DNA of 64,000 bases from Gnetum montanum. Lineage: Eukaryota; Streptophyta; Gnetopsida; Gnetales; Gnetaceae. Shown in pieces: positions 1 through 11,985 of this stretch. The notes beneath the pieces were generated by a model. That model saw only the letters and a list, made by a program, of their open reading frames with translations, did no database searches and was not told the origin of the DNA. Position 1 is the stretch's first letter; each line of letters starts with the position of its first letter. Position numbers and translations under genes: made by a program. Location of the stretch: contig MNCI01000921.1 of the NCBI GenBank assembly GCA_015680685.1, positions 45,098-109,097 of the forward strand, written 5' to 3'.

Positions 1-962
1 TCTTCTAACACATTCAAAGTTGCTAGTTGTTGTTTTTGTGCTAGGTTGAGATCCAGGTGAAGTTCGCAAGCCATGTATAGTGTACAGAGCTCACTTTGTA
101 TAGGTAGTTTTGGAAGTTTCCCGTACACTAGCTCATAGGGAGAATATCTTGTAGGAAGCTTCTAAGTGGAACGATACGCCCAAAGAGTGTCATTCAGTTT
201 CGTGCTCCAGTCTCGCCTAAATTTGCTAATTTTTCGTGTTAATATTCTGGTAATCTCCCTATTAGTAACCTTGGCTTGACCATTAGCTTGGGGGTGGTAA
301 GGTGTGGTCAGTTTATGCTCAACCCCTAAGCATTGCATCAACTTTCTAAAGGTTGCACCCGTAAAATGTGTTCCATTATTGGAAATAAGTGCACGTGGCA
401 TACCAAACCTGTTAACGATTTTTTGTTGTACAAATCGTGTAGCTGTAGATGATGTGCAATCTGTTACAGCGGCTGCTTCAGCCCATTTGATTAAGTAATC
501 AACAGTAACGATTATATATTCTTTTCCGTTGGACATTGGTGTAATCGGTCCCATAAAATCTATCCTCCAGATGTCAAAGGGTTCTAAAGGCTGAATCCAT
601 TGTTGCGGACCCTCCATCCTAGCAGTCATTCCCCCATCATGTTGGCAGCACTCATAGGATTGAGCGAAATGATGGGCATCCTGAAATAGTGTTGGCCAAT
701 AATATCCTGCAAGCAGGACTTTAGTAGCCGTTTGTCTCCCAGCATAATGACCCCCACAGGGTCCCTCATGAGCATCCTGGAGAACTTTTAATTGATCTTG
801 ATTGGGTACACACCATCAAACCAAGCCATCAGGGTAGACTTTATAAAGTTGTCCCCCGATTTCCATGAAGTATTTGATTTTGTGAAGAAACTGTTGTTTC
901 TTCCTAAAGTCTAATCTCTGTGGTATTTTTTGTGAAGTGAGATAAGTGAGAATGCTACTATA
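1..962 (-). pseudogene. Integrase of element A, partial, two catalytic acids lost
   Basis: A degraded HHCC zinc finger (about 640-720) precedes the rve core (162-629). The first catalytic Asp is kept in IDFMGPI; the second reads ISNNGTHF (Asp to Asn) and the catalytic Glu reads GQAKVTNRE (Glu to Lys). In both cases the changed G follows a C on the coding strand, so each is a CpG-to-CpA transition. The C-terminal part starts at ~160 and runs off the window with further stops. The protein would insert cDNA into the genome; this copy cannot. Confidence 0.9.
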
Positions 963-1463
963 CTAGTTTACCTCCGTGGGTTGATTATTTATTACACCAG
1001 AAAAGAGGGTTTCATCAGGAAAATGGTCAGATACCGCATATTCATCCTCTTTGTTGTCCCAACGCAACCGAGATAGGTGATCGGAGACTATGTTCTCGGT
1101 ACCCTTGCGGTCTACAATAGTTAAATTGAACTCCTGAAGAATCACCAGCCAACGTATAACCGTTGGCTTATTCATAAGGAACCTAATTGCACTATGATAT
1201 GTATGGATATATACCTTGTAACCCAATACATAGTGCCTAAATTTATCCAATGCAAACACAACAATCATTAATTCTTTTTTTGTAGTCGTGTAGTTAAGTT
1301 GTGCACCGGTGATACTCTTACTGGCACAGTGGATGTAATAAGGTCATTTTTGTTCATCTAGTTGTGTCTAAACAGCTCCTAAAGAATAGTTGGATGCATC
1401 GGTCATGATATGGAATGGTCTGGACTAGTTAGGTGCTTGTAGAATGGGAGTTCCCACAAGCCT
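963..1463 (-). pseudogene. RNase H of element A, broken
   Basis: This is in the same post-frameshift frame as integrase. The recognisable C-terminal part reads ALDKFRHYVLGYKVYIHTYH, then FLMNKPTV and SDHLSRL, the usual end of the Ty3/gypsy RNase H. The upstream portion (1270-1463) is interrupted by TAG/TAA codons. The domain would remove template RNA during reverse transcription. Confidence 0.85.
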
Positions 1464-2347
1464 CTATTTAAGAGCTTGGAATGCTTGTTCACATTCCCTG
1501 GTCCATTCAAATGGTGCATCTTTTTTTGTTAATTCTACCAACGGTTTGGTAACTTTGGAAAAGTTCGCAATAAACCTCCTGTAGTAGCCAGTGTGTCCAA
1601 GGAATGACCTAATGTCTTTAACAGTTTCTAGTTTTCGGGTGATTCCTTGGATGACTTTAATTTTTTCTGGATCTACCTCAATTCCTGATTGCGAAATTTT
1701 GTGCCCCAGCATGATGCCCTCTTGAACCATCAAATGGCTCTTCTGCCAGTTGAGCTTGAGGTTGGTTTCAACAAATTATTTCAATAATTGCTCTAACTGG
1801 TTGAGGGCTTGATCAAAGCTTGTCCCATAGGTGGAGAAGTCGTCCATGAAGACTTCTACTCCATTACCTATTTGCTATTGAAAAATGCTTAGAACTAAGC
1901 GTTGGAACATGGAAGGTGCATTGCACAAGCCAAAAGGCATTTTTTATATGCGAACGTTCCCCAAGGAATGGTGAACGTTGTTTTGGCTTGGTTTTCTGGT
2001 GCAATTTGTATTTGGTTGTACCCACTATATCCATCTAGAAAGCTGTAATAGTGATGCCCTGCTATAGTATCTAAGACTTGGTCCACAAATGGCAGTGGGA
2101 AGTGGTCTTTGAATGTTGCCATATTTAATAGCCTAAAATCTATACATACCCTCCATTTACCTCCCTTTTTCGGTACGATGACAAGAGGACTAACCCATTC
2201 ACTGTCAGCGATAGGGTAAATGAACCCTACTTTGAGAAGTTGCTCTAGTTCCTCTTTCCCTATTTGTTTTAGTTTCAGGTTCACTCGCCTCTAGGGTTGC
2301 TTGTGAGGTTTCATAGAGGGGTCTGTATAAATCCTATGCTGGCATAT
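1464..2347 (-). pseudogene. Reverse transcriptase of element A, frameshifted
   Basis: The RT fingers/palm are clear: GFIYPIADSEWVSPLVIVPK, KWRVCIDFRLLN, HFPLPFVDQVLD and FLDGYSGYNQI. One base is missing from the T-run at 1940-1945; from there to the left edge pol continues in one other frame. The catalytic FMDD motif survives after the shift (near 1845), and the connection domain follows with IRSFLGHTGYYRRFI and EWTRECEQAF (1464-1733). TAG and TAA codons interrupt 1750-1900. The enzyme would copy element RNA to cDNA in cytoplasmic particles. Confidence 0.9.
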
Positions 2348-3511
2348 CTAAGGATCTATTCTGGTTAGTTCAGGGTACGACCAAGCAAAGGCAGTTGACC
2401 ACTTGTTTATCACCCTTAACAAACTTTCTTTTTGCATGGGTACGAGCTTTGCTTTGATGATCACCAGTTTTCCGTTTTTAAGGGTCACGTATTCCAGACT
2501 AGTGGGTAACAGTTTTAGCTCTAGGGGCTCTTGTTTAAACTCCTTAGGAATCTCCAACTTCCCCCAATTAATATTTTCAGAGTTAAAGACTGGAAGTTGG
2601 CAACCGACTTGCTCTAATATGTCTGCGCTTTCAAGGTAAGCACTAGTTATTCCCTCAGCTAGTTCCATGCAGGTAGTTGGGTTGTCATCTTTATCAGCCA
2701 TCAGCCATTGGGTGTTTTCTTGTTGTGTGGCCGTTGCATATAGGCACTTTTATATATCAATGTCCTGTGCACACCGATCGCATGCAGGCAATGTTAAACT
2801 TCGCATTACCCATGATTTTTGCACGCAATAACACCCTGTGTCACTATATGCGATGCATGGAGCTCTTTTCCTCTCAATTTTCCCAAACGTATTTGTCTTG
2901 GATATTTCTAGGGAAAGGTTACAAATTCCTAAGCGTGCATCGATTGTATTTAGCCATGCCCTTCCCATGATAATTGGGAAATCCCCTTTGTCATTGTTTA
3001 TTTCGATCACTAGGAAATCAGCTGGATATGACCATCCACCAATAGTGGTAAGAATGTCCTCAACCTGTCCCATAGGAACAGTGATGGATTGGTTAGCCAG
3101 TTCTAGGCGAACGTTGCTCTTCTTGAGTGGAGGCAGGTTCCAGGTTTTATACAGTTTTTGTGAGATTAAGTTGACCCTGGAACCTGAATTGAGGAGAGCC
3201 TTATGGGGTTCATTCCTAGCGACTTGGAGGTAAACTAAGGGGACTCTTGAATCTGATAATTTCTTTGGAAGGTGGCCGACCTTGATCCAATTAGTTATGG
3301 TATGTGTCAACATAACTGTATGCATTGGATGTGATTTCGTTGCTAGAAGATTTCTCAAAATCGTATTGGGTATGGGGGTGTTAGGATGCTCAACCGCTTG
3401 TGAGCACGAAGGCTTGGTTGGATTGTTGGTCCTAAAGAAGGATCTTTTTGGTGAACGATTATTAGAACCAACCGATATTGAAGGCTTGGGAGCCCTCGCA
3501 GTGTTAGGTTG
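2348..3511 (-). pseudogene. Aspartic protease region of element A, catalytic Asp lost
   Basis: This continues gag in the same frame. The retropepsin core (about 2870-3230) has the active-site loop followed by RVNLIS, then a conserved GWSYPADFLVIEI strand and IIMGRAWL. The active-site triplet reads NSG where DSG is expected (near 3190). The codon is AAT after CTC, so one G-to-A change at a CpG explains it. The segment 2348-2701 is the linker to RT, ending in an FAWSYPELTRIDP motif that precedes RT in this family. The enzyme would cut the gag-pol polyprotein; this copy cannot be active. Confidence 0.85.
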
Positions 3512-5824
3512 TCACGGTTGAGTGGAATTTACTCTAGGCTTTGTTAGAGCGGTTGGTGGTGCGGCCACAGGCGTAAGAGATGCGGATGGATTTGGAGGAT
3601 ATCGTGGGTATGGGGCATTTACCAAAGGGAAAGGAGTCCTAAAATATTCCTGAACTTGGTAGTAACATGGAGGTTTTATGTGACCTGTAGAGTTACCTAG
3701 GAAAATCGGCCACTGCACATAATATCCATGAGGGTTAGGCTGCTGGTAAGGGTACTGATGTGTTGGCGGTGGCATCCCCCATGATTGTGGGTGTTGCCAC
3801 TGCTGATGTTGTCCAATAGGCTGTGGAGGCGTTCCACTTGGGTAATATGTTAAGGGTTGGTGGAACTACCTTGGGTTACCTTGTGGATAAGGTAACCTTC
3901 AGGGTGTTTGCCGTTGATTAAGTCTTGGATTTAACGCATACACCCCAAACTCTTGCAGATGTGAGATAATTGGGCAACATCCCTTAGGATGGTCATAGTA
4001 GTAGACCTCACATCCACTATCATCGTCTGAATCAAAATTCATAGCCTCATCGGAGATAGGAATTTTCTCCTTACCCTTGTTATGTGCAGGGCTTAAGTTT
4101 CTCCGCTTGGTTTTGCCTTTGTCACTACTTTGTTCTACCTTAGACTCTTCTACAATTTTTAAGACTGTTTCTATTCTTGAGTCTAAGGAATCCCACATTT
4201 GGTCTACCTTAGCCGATACCTCCGTTGTTAACTTTTGGATCGGCACAGTTTTCCTGTTCACCAACTCTTCGAGTGGTGACTCATCCTCCTCATCACAGAA
4301 TTTCACTCCCTTCTTACGAAGGGAGGGATCACGGTTGTATTCCTCCGCACTTTCTCTTTTCCGTAGCTCACCCTCTTCTTGCGCTACTTGTTCCAACAAT
4401 ACTTCAACTTCATGGGCTCTTAGTTGGGAGAGTCTCCCTTGGGCGTAAGTCCCAAGAGTTCTTCTCGTTTCATTTCGTAGCCCATCCACGAGGTGGCGAA
4501 GTTGATCCCGCTTAGCGTACCCATGGCCCGGGCAACGATGTAGCAATGTGTAGTAACGGGCCATGGCAGCATCCAAGGATTCATAAGCTCCTTGTTTCCA
4601 GCCTTGGATCTGCTTACGCAAGTTGGACACTCTGGAGTACGTTTGATATTTGTTGTTGAACAATTCAAGCATCGTACTCCACCTCCTGATGGTTTCCGGT
4701 TCTAAGGACCGGTACCAGCTTTCTGCTTCTTTAGTGAGTGTCCTTGGGAACAACTTGAGTTTCTGCCACTCATTGTCTATGTTCTGCAAGGCACAGGCAT
4801 CGTGGAATGCCTGTAAATGATGTTGAGGATCAGCGTTGTATCCCCCTTCAAAACGTGGGATATTATTTATGTCCAAACGCTTGATCCTGCTATCTTTTAA
4901 GTGCCTTGTGGGGATCCTAACTGCCTCTGTGATGTCTAGCATGCTTCGGGTTGCGAGTAGGGGTTCGTCATGATCATCTCTTTCATGACGTCTGTGATGT
5001 CTTCGTGGTGGTTCCCTACTCTCCCTACGTCCTTGCCCTTGTCCTAACTCCTCTCAACCTTCTTGTCGAGGTATTTCATCTTCTTTTTTACTTTTACCCT
5101 CTCTGTTATGCTCACGATGGTTGCACCCAGATGTGGAAGGAGAGTGTGAATGGTGAGATGAAGGAGAAGAGGAAGGAGATCCATCACCATGGTGATGTTT
5201 CTTACCTTCTCTTCGGCTGCTTCGGCCCCGATCGTTGTAACGATCTAAGTGTCCGTCCTTAGTGTGAGTGGTTGTTCCTGCCGTGAACAGTTGGTGTTCA
5301 CGGGGATCAGAGCCCGTAGCATGTACAGTTGATCGAAGGCTCTGATGCCTAACCTCTTCACCATTGTGAGGAGGAGGAACATCATTTCCTAAGAAACCTG
5401 TTGTGAGGGGTTCCTCGTCTCCTATTTCACTAAGGACATGGGGGACCTTGCCCTTCAACAATGAGTGTTGACTCTCCTGCCTTAAGTCCCAAATATGTTG
5501 GGCATCTGTGGGATGATAATCCCTTGTGTCAAAGTCATCCATAACGTATTCCGCAAATAGTTCTTGCATGCCAATCTGTGCTAGGGCACGGAAAAGCATG
5601 TTAGGGAGTGATCGATCTGGGGGTAACACAATATTACCTTGCAAATCTCTCCACTGCAGTTGTTTGTCTTGATGGAGAATAAAAGTAAAATTAGGGACAT
5701 ACTCATCGGGATGAGTATATGTCACCCTAGATTGCTGAGGACTTGGCTGATTTTGGTTATGTGTATGTCGCTGACTGTCTTCTGTGTTATCCCTAGGTGA
5801 GTTAACCTTATGAGAAGAAGCCAT
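3512..5824 (-). pseudogene. gag: gag of element A (structural protein), broken by stops
   Basis: The start ATG is at 5824, about 120 bp inside the primer site. Residues 1-256 form a polar N-terminal region with a conserved motif (YTHPDEYVPNFTFILHQD) also found in G and D. The Retrotrans_gag core follows (about 4350-4870; motifs FEGGYNADPQHHLQAFHDAC and ESWYRSLEP), then a Lys/Glu-rich segment, a Cys/His cluster (GCEVYYYDHPKGCC) in place of a classic CCHC knuckle, and a Pro/Gln/Tyr-rich tail (3512-3775). All pieces are in one frame, broken by TGA at 5054-5056, another stop near 3900, a TAG near 3870 and a TGA near 3510. The first fits CGA-to-TGA decay. Gag packages the RNA in virus-like particles. 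The frame runs on into protease, so the ancestor probably made one gag-pol polyprotein. Confidence 0.88.
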
Positions 5825-5945
5825 TTTATTGGTGTGCTATTTACCATTATATATGTTCTTATTTAACTAATTAACCCAAAGGTTCGTTAAGGCTCACAAC
5901 GATGTGAAAGATTTCCCAATGTTCTAATTGGTGTACAAACACTTA

Positions 5946-5963
5946 GTCCCCGGCAACGGTGCC
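5946..5963 (-). other. Primer binding site of A (tRNA-Asp type)
   Basis: The minus strand reads GGCACCGTTGCCGGGGAC directly inside the LTR end. It resembles the tRNA-Asp 3'-end complement used by Athila/Tat elements (GGCGCCGTTGCCGGGGA), with one G-to-A change at a CpG. Confidence 0.8.
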
Positions 5964-5965
5964 TA

Positions 5966-6910
5966 TGATGAGTGGCGAGGTACCCCTACACTCAACCATA
6001 TGAAACGAGCGTAGCACGCACGATCCGGTCAAACTCTGCAGACTAAATGCCTAAACGCCGCAAGGAACACTTGGGGTTAATTAATCGTTGTCTTCCCAGA
6101 CTTACTTGTTGTTGTCACGGTGTATGGTTAAGTAAGTCCGAGGTATATGATTTTTTTGGTCTTTTTCAGGTTTATCTCCTATGCTAAAGGGTGAAGGGTT
6201 GAGAGACTAAAACTAACTCTAACTACAACACTAAGTCCTAGCATCAGCATCTGTTCCCACTTGCCGTACACACCCTGAACTGTGCAACTATGGCTACCAA
6301 ACACTAATCGTTATTGGGATTACCACACGTAACGCACGTGCTCGAAGCGGTCGTACTGAGGCACCTAACTAGCCTAAGTGTGATGAGCAACCAATTCCTT
6401 GACTAGCCGTACACATCCGTAGATGTTCATAATCAAGTCATACTCATCCCACGTTCTAGGAGATAAGGGTGAGAGAATCTAATCGCGATGAGTAGCCGAT
6501 TCCTTGGCTAGCCGTACACATTCGTCAATGCTCATAACCAAATCGTACTCATGCCGCGCTACTAGGAAAGCAATAAATAACATTAATTAAACCTATCCAT
6601 GTACTGCAAGGTTTATCCACAAAGCTCGTCTTTATTACCGTACACAACTTGCATTCAGGTACAAAGCTGCTCGAATAAAGAACCGTTCACTTGGGGGACT
6701 CCTACTGTGGGCACATGGAAAATATTCTATCTCTGGGATGATCAATCCGCTAGAGCTTCGCTACTTCTAGCCTAGGATGAGAAATGAGGGGAGTGCCGCC
6801 TCTTATTTATAGATTTGGCGGCGGACCATGATATCGCGTACGCGATATCGCAGGGGATGCGATATCATGGCGGCCGCGATATCGCGGCTTGTGCATATCG
6901 CATCTCATCA
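5966..6910 (-). repeat. 5' LTR of element A (945 bp)
   Basis: The plus strand starts TGATGAG and ends CTCATCA, giving the TG...CA termini and a 7-bp terminal inverted repeat. The left end abuts the primer binding site and the right end abuts element F DNA. A TATA box (minus strand, 6803-6812) places the U3/R boundary near 6780, so U3 is short (about 100 bp) and R-U5 is long. Confidence 0.9.
6803..6902 (-). promoter_or_regulatory. U3 promoter of A: TATA box plus GATATC palindrome array
   Basis: On the minus strand CTATAAATAAG (6803-6812) is a good plant TATA box. Just upstream four GATATC palindromes start at 6830, 6844, 6861 and 6878 (spacings 14, 17, 17), mostly extended to GATATCGC; the first two form a perfect 20-bp palindrome (6830-6849). 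Related arrays occur in the U3 of B, D and F. Binding by a dimeric plant transcription factor is inference. Confidence 0.7.
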
Positions 6911-9133
6911 CTTGTCCTTGAAAAGTTTTAAGAAAGACAAAGCAGGAATCATTTAAAGATGTAGAGTTCCATGTATTGCATATAGTGATAACAGGTGCAA
7001 TTGTATGTAAAGGATCTGGACAACAAAACATAATGTCATTATAGAAAGTAATAGATATGTTGAAGATATATATGTACAAAAATGTTTGTATGTGATAGCC
7101 ACTAGATAAGAAGGCACCTAGTGGTTGATCAAGGAAGAAGAATCAGAGTTAAATATATGCATGAAAATAGGGGAAAAAATAATGAGTGCCTACATCAGAG
7201 AAATAGATAAACTAGAATAGATACGAGGACAACCTCCTTACACTAAGTCAAAATTGGAGGGAGATATTGAATGGGAATAGGTAGAGATACTAGAAAGATA
7301 TGAACCAGAACTACTAGAATTGAAGGTCCTACCAAATGTACTTGAATATGCTTTCCTAAAGAATAAGAAATTGGTAATCATAAATTCTAGTCTTGAGAAA
7401 ACACAAAAAATAAAATTATTGGAAGTGGTAAAAAAATGATTAGCTTCATTTACATGGTTTTATGATAAGATCACTTTTATTGATTCACATATTTGTCAAC
7501 ATTGAATCTACATAGATCCAGCTATGAAACCACATCACCAACCTCAATGAAGATTGAATTCCAAACTTAAAGAAGTTGTTAAATAAGTGTTGAAAAAGCC
7601 ATTGAAAGTAAGGTTCATTTATCCAATTGTAGATAGTGAATGTGTTAGCCCTTTAGTAATTGTTTTGAAGAAAGGTGGCAAGTGGAGGGTCTATATTAAT
7701 TTCCAATTATTGAACATGGAAACAATCAAGGAACATTTCCCTCTACCATTTGTTGACAAAGTCCTAGATATTATCATAGGACATCAGTTCTATAGATTCC
7801 TAAATGGATACATTAGATATAATCAAACCCATCTTGCATTGGAATATCAAAAGAAAACAATGTTCAATAGTTTGTGGAAAATATTTGCATATAGGTAAAT
7901 GCCATTTGGCTTGTGTAATGCTTCCACTATTTTCTAGAGGCTTGTCCTTAGCATATTTCAAAAACAGATTGGTAATGGAGTTGAAGTATTCATGGATGAC
8001 CTTTCTACATCTAGAATCAACTTCAAACAAGCCTTAGACCACTTAGAGTAGGTTTTGAAAAGGAGTGTTGAAACCAACATGAAGCTAAATTGGCAAAAGA
8101 GCCATTTAATGGTCCAAGATAATGTAGTTCTAGGACATAGGATATCTTATAAATAAATCAAGGGAGATCTAGACAAGATTAAATTCATCTAGAACATCAC
8201 TCAAAGGTTACAAATAGTTAAATATGTTAGATCATTTCTTGGTCATATAGGATACTATAAGAGATTCATTGAAAATTTCTGAAAAGATTTCAAAATCACT
8301 TGTTGAACTAACAATGAATGATGCATCATTCTAGTGGTTAGAATAATGTAAGAAGGCTTTGAGTCTTTGAAATAGAAACTAATCAAGACACTAATCGTTG
8401 GAGCTTCAGATTGGTCTAAGCCTCTTCACATTATGTCATATGCTTTAAACTATGCATTAGGAGCAATGTTAACTCAACTAGATGATCAAAAATGATTATA
8501 TTATGTATACTACACTAGTTGAAGCATCACTAAGGCACAACTTAATTATACCACCATTAATAAGGGGCTTATGGCTATGGTATACGCATTTGAAAAGTTT
8601 AGGCATTATGTGCTTAGTTATCTTTTAATGAATAAAACAATGGTAAGTCCAAGAATGATAAGATAGCTTGTAATTTTATGAGAGTTCCACATTACAATGA
8701 TCAATAGGAAAGGAATAGAAAATGTTATAGTTGATTACCTATCAAGATTAACATGGGAACCTCAAAAATGACGAACCACGGTCAGACCAATTTTCCAATG
8801 AAAGTTTATTTCAAAGATATTAATGGTTATAAATTCAATAGTGAAGTCATGAATAACTGATTACATAATATATCTAATCACACAAGAACTTCTTGCTGAA
8901 TGGGTTAAGAAGCATAAAAAATAGTTTCTCCATAGAGTAGACAAATAAATGGAAATTAGTGGATATCTTTACAAGATATGTACTGATGGGTTAATAAAGT
9001 GGTATGTTTTAGAAGAAAATCAACAAAGATTTTTGCAAGATATGCATGAAGTACCATGTGGTGGTCATTATGTAGGATGATGGATAGCATTGAAATTAAT
9101 GATGGAAAACTACTTTTGGCCAATCATATTTAG
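6911..9133 (+). pseudogene. Protease end, RT and RNase H of element F
   Basis: 6911-7100 matches the 3' end of the protease of A and D; the pre-RT linker follows. RT core motifs at 7587-7898 include FIYPIVDSECVSPLVIV, FPLPFVDKVLDII and a worn YSGYNQ equivalent. FMDD is readable near 7995, in a different frame from the fingers. The connection domain with IRSFLGHIGYY is near 8220-8290, and RNase H traces run to about 8760, then the linker to integrase. Stops and frame changes occur throughout. At 9134 the gene is interrupted by H1 and resumes at 12267. Confidence 0.85.
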
Positions 9134-9189
9134 GGATGTGTTGGCAAATTTGGCCATTTCATGGGACAATAAGAGTGGATACCGGGAAA

Positions 9190-10680
9190 AGAAAACTTGT
9201 AGAATGATGTATGGTTGATAATTTAGAAATAAAGCATGTGGCTTTAAAGTTATGGGTTGATGGATGGTTTGGAGAAGTTACTCACTGTTTAAAAAAAATG
9301 ATGTTAAGACCTTCTCAGGATACAAAATTAAAGTGCTAAATTATTTTTGAGGAATCATGGTTATATAAAGACAATGGCGTGTACAGAGCATTATATTACA
9401 AAACAAGACATGATTCAGGGTTAAGCCGTAGATAAAATATGCACAAAACATCGATCCAAAGGCCAACAGTGGAGATTAAAACTTTACAATATGAAAGGGG
9501 CATTCGACAGACCGAAACGTGGCAAGACTGAGCAGAATATATTTTAAAGTAATATATAATATTTAAAGGTTTGGAGACGTTGGAAAATATCAACTGTGAA
9601 GAAAGCAAACACACCCTTGCTACTGTTCGTATCGACCGCGGTAAGCCAATCAAACTGCTGGCTGAAACACCGATGCTTGTGATCACAAGGTTGGGCCGCA
9701 GGAGTTCCGAAGGATGATCGACTAATGGTTTGTGTTCAATGTCATGCTGAATCTTGGCAATAGTTTATCCCTGTGCTTGAATTGTTCAATATTCATGGTT
9801 ATGTCTGCTGCAAAAAAAGGGGGAAGAGCCAGAAACTAAATGTACGCGTGGGCGAGGCAACGGATGACATTGGAAGCGTATGCATAGAACAGAAAGATAC
9901 ACTTCTCAAGATCAAGCATATTGTCTTCTGCAAAAGATTTGCAAAATGGTCTCAGCCAGACAAAGGTAAAGGCATACATGAAAGAAATCGTCACTGGCGG
10001 AATCGAAAGCTCAGTAACTCTCACGAAATGTGGGCTCGCAGAGTTTCTTTGAAGCCACGCGTCGATGGAAGAAGCCAAAGTGGAACACGATTCAGTAGTA
10101 AGGCATTTCAAAAATCATTTGAAGATGCAATTGTGCTTCTTAACCAGATATAAATCTTAGCAAGAATAGAAAGCTCGAGACCAACATAACAAAAGAAAGA
10201 GGTAGCCAACTTGTCACAAGGAGTTGTAAGAGTTGGCAACGGTTGGAAAGTTGCGGTTCCCGAATTGAACAGATGACAATTGCAAAAAAATAGTCTCCCA
10301 TTGAGGACATGAAAGAAACACCGTGTCTACATCCAGTGGCACCATTGCTAGTTATACGGTTAACCAGAGAGACCTGCACCATTACAGTTACTTTTTTGGT
10401 GGACGCTAGAATTACGTTGAATGTTTGTCCGCGAAGATGAAGGCAACATTAACACGTTACCTCCTTCGGTTAAAACATTCCAAAGCCGATGCCACTGCCG
10501 ACGCCTGTCATTTTGATGGTGCTATTAAAAAATTGGAGACAACATTGTTCCAGATGTCAAATGCAGCTGTAACCACTTGTTTTGTACAAGAAAATCAAGG
10601 AAGAAGGGGTGGAAAAATAGAGGACAGAACCATCGTAAGCTCCGCGTCAACGATGCCCTGAGTTTCACAATGGCAAGTGT
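9190..10680. other. H1-specific insert with coding-like fragments, not recognised
   Basis: This part of H1 is absent from H2. It is richer in CpG and less AT-rich than the surrounding retrotransposon remnants. Plus-strand open stretches at 9773-10153 (126 codons) and 10425-10661 (78 codons) have ordinary amino-acid composition, and short open stretches in other frames suggest exon pieces or decayed coding sequence. I do not recognise a family. It may be host sequence captured into the U3 of a mobile LTR; that is inference. Confidence 0.35.
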
Positions 10681-11325
10681 TGTTATTGATTGTTTAAAAA
10701 TCCAAAACTATAACATAGAGAAATTAAATTAAAATTAATCAATTAAGACATACATAGTGTTAAAGATACTTTGACAATATTGTATTGAAAAAGAGAAATT
10801 TTTTTTTAGTTGGTATCCATGATAATTATAGCTAATGCTAGATTACTTTCATGAGAATTACTAGGGCTTAATAACATTTAGTAATTAAAATATTAAATAA
10901 AAAATTAAAATAAATTAGGGATCTTGGATTTATTTGAAAAATTATTATATATAGGCTTATAAAAATAATATTTATAATGTATACACATGCCAACGTTAGC
11001 ATGATTTTCTCCTAATATTTTGTACAAGTTACAACTTCCTAACTTGTTGAGCAAGTAATATCCTAACTTGTTGGGCAAGTAAGATCTCCTAACTTGTTGG
11101 GCAAGTTATAACTTCCTTACTTGGGAGAGAAGTTAGCTAAGATATTTTGAAATATGTAACTACCTTTTGAACCCTATAAAAAGGCTTTAGGGGTAAGAAG
11201 AAAAACACACTGGAGGATATTGGGGACTACTAGCTCTCAGTTGGAGACACACTTTGGAGCTCTGAAAGAGCATTTGTAAAGAAGAAATTGTGAAAGATTG
11301 CTTGTAAGATGACTTGCTAAAGAAA

Positions 11326-11985
11326 NNNNNNNNNNNNNNNNNNNNNNNNNNNNNNNNNNNNNNNNNNNNNNNNNNNNNNNNNNNNNNNNNNNNNNNNNNN
11401 NNNNNNNNNNNNNNNNNNNNNNNNNNNNNNNNNNNNNNNNNNNNNNNNNNNNNNNNNNNNNNNNNNNNNNNNNNNNNNNNNNNNNNNNNNNNNNNNNNNN
11501 NNNNNNNNNNNNNNNNNNNNNNNNNNNNNNNNNNNNNNNNNNNNNNNNNNNNNNNNNNNNNNNNNNNNNNNNNNNNNNNNNNNNNNNNNNNNNNNNNNNN
11601 NNNNNNNNNNNNNNNNNNNNNNNNNNNNNNNNNNNNNNNNNNNNNNNNNNNNNNNNNNNNNNNNNNNNNNNNNNNNNNNNNNNNNNNNNNNNNNNNNNNN
11701 NNNNNNNNNNNNNNNNNNNNNNNNNNNNNNNNNNNNNNNNNNNNNNNNNNNNNNNNNNNNNNNNNNNNNNNNNNNNNNNNNNNNNNNNNNNNNNNNNNNN
11801 NNNNNNNNNNNNNNNNNNNNNNNNNNNNNNNNNNNNNNNNNNNNNNNNNNNNNNNNNNNNNNNNNNNNNNNNNNNNNNNNNNNNNNNNNNNNNNNNNNNN
11901 NNNNNNNNNNNNNNNNNNNNNNNNNNNNNNNNNNNNNNNNNNNNNNNNNNNNNNNNNNNNNNNNNNNNNNNNNNNNNNNNNNNNN
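11326..11985. other. Assembly gap, 660 N
   Basis: This is a run of Ns inside the 3' half of H1. In H2 the matching interval (about 25705 to 26521) is roughly 0.8 kb, so the gap should hold similar H sequence. Long open frames across it are meaningless. Confidence 0.99.

Larger units (their letters stand above)
1..6910 (-). mobile_element. Element A: Athila-like Ty3/gypsy retrotransposon, 5' part
   Basis: Reading leftward from 6910 the order is 5' LTR, tRNA-Asp-type primer site, gag, protease, RT, RNase H and integrase; the 3' LTR lies beyond the left edge. The order PR-RT-RH-INT defines Ty3/gypsy, and the RT sequence and primer site point to the Athila/Tat group. The DNA right of the LTR (6911 on) continues the pol gene of element F on the other strand, so A inserted into F; the first flanking bases, CTTGT, should be its TSD. 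A keeps many more CpG sites than F or D and its gag-pol is almost one frame, so it is among the youngest insertions here. Confidence 0.93.

Noticed and set aside
304-498. Plus-strand open frame over element A integrase (and similar ones at 2403-2970, 2838-3521, 4077-4515)
   Set aside because: Antisense shadows of the minus-strand gag-pol of A.
9773-10661. Intact host gene in H1
   Set aside because: There are open stretches but no continuous gene, no recognised domain and no clear exon set; kept only as an unrecognised coding-like insert.
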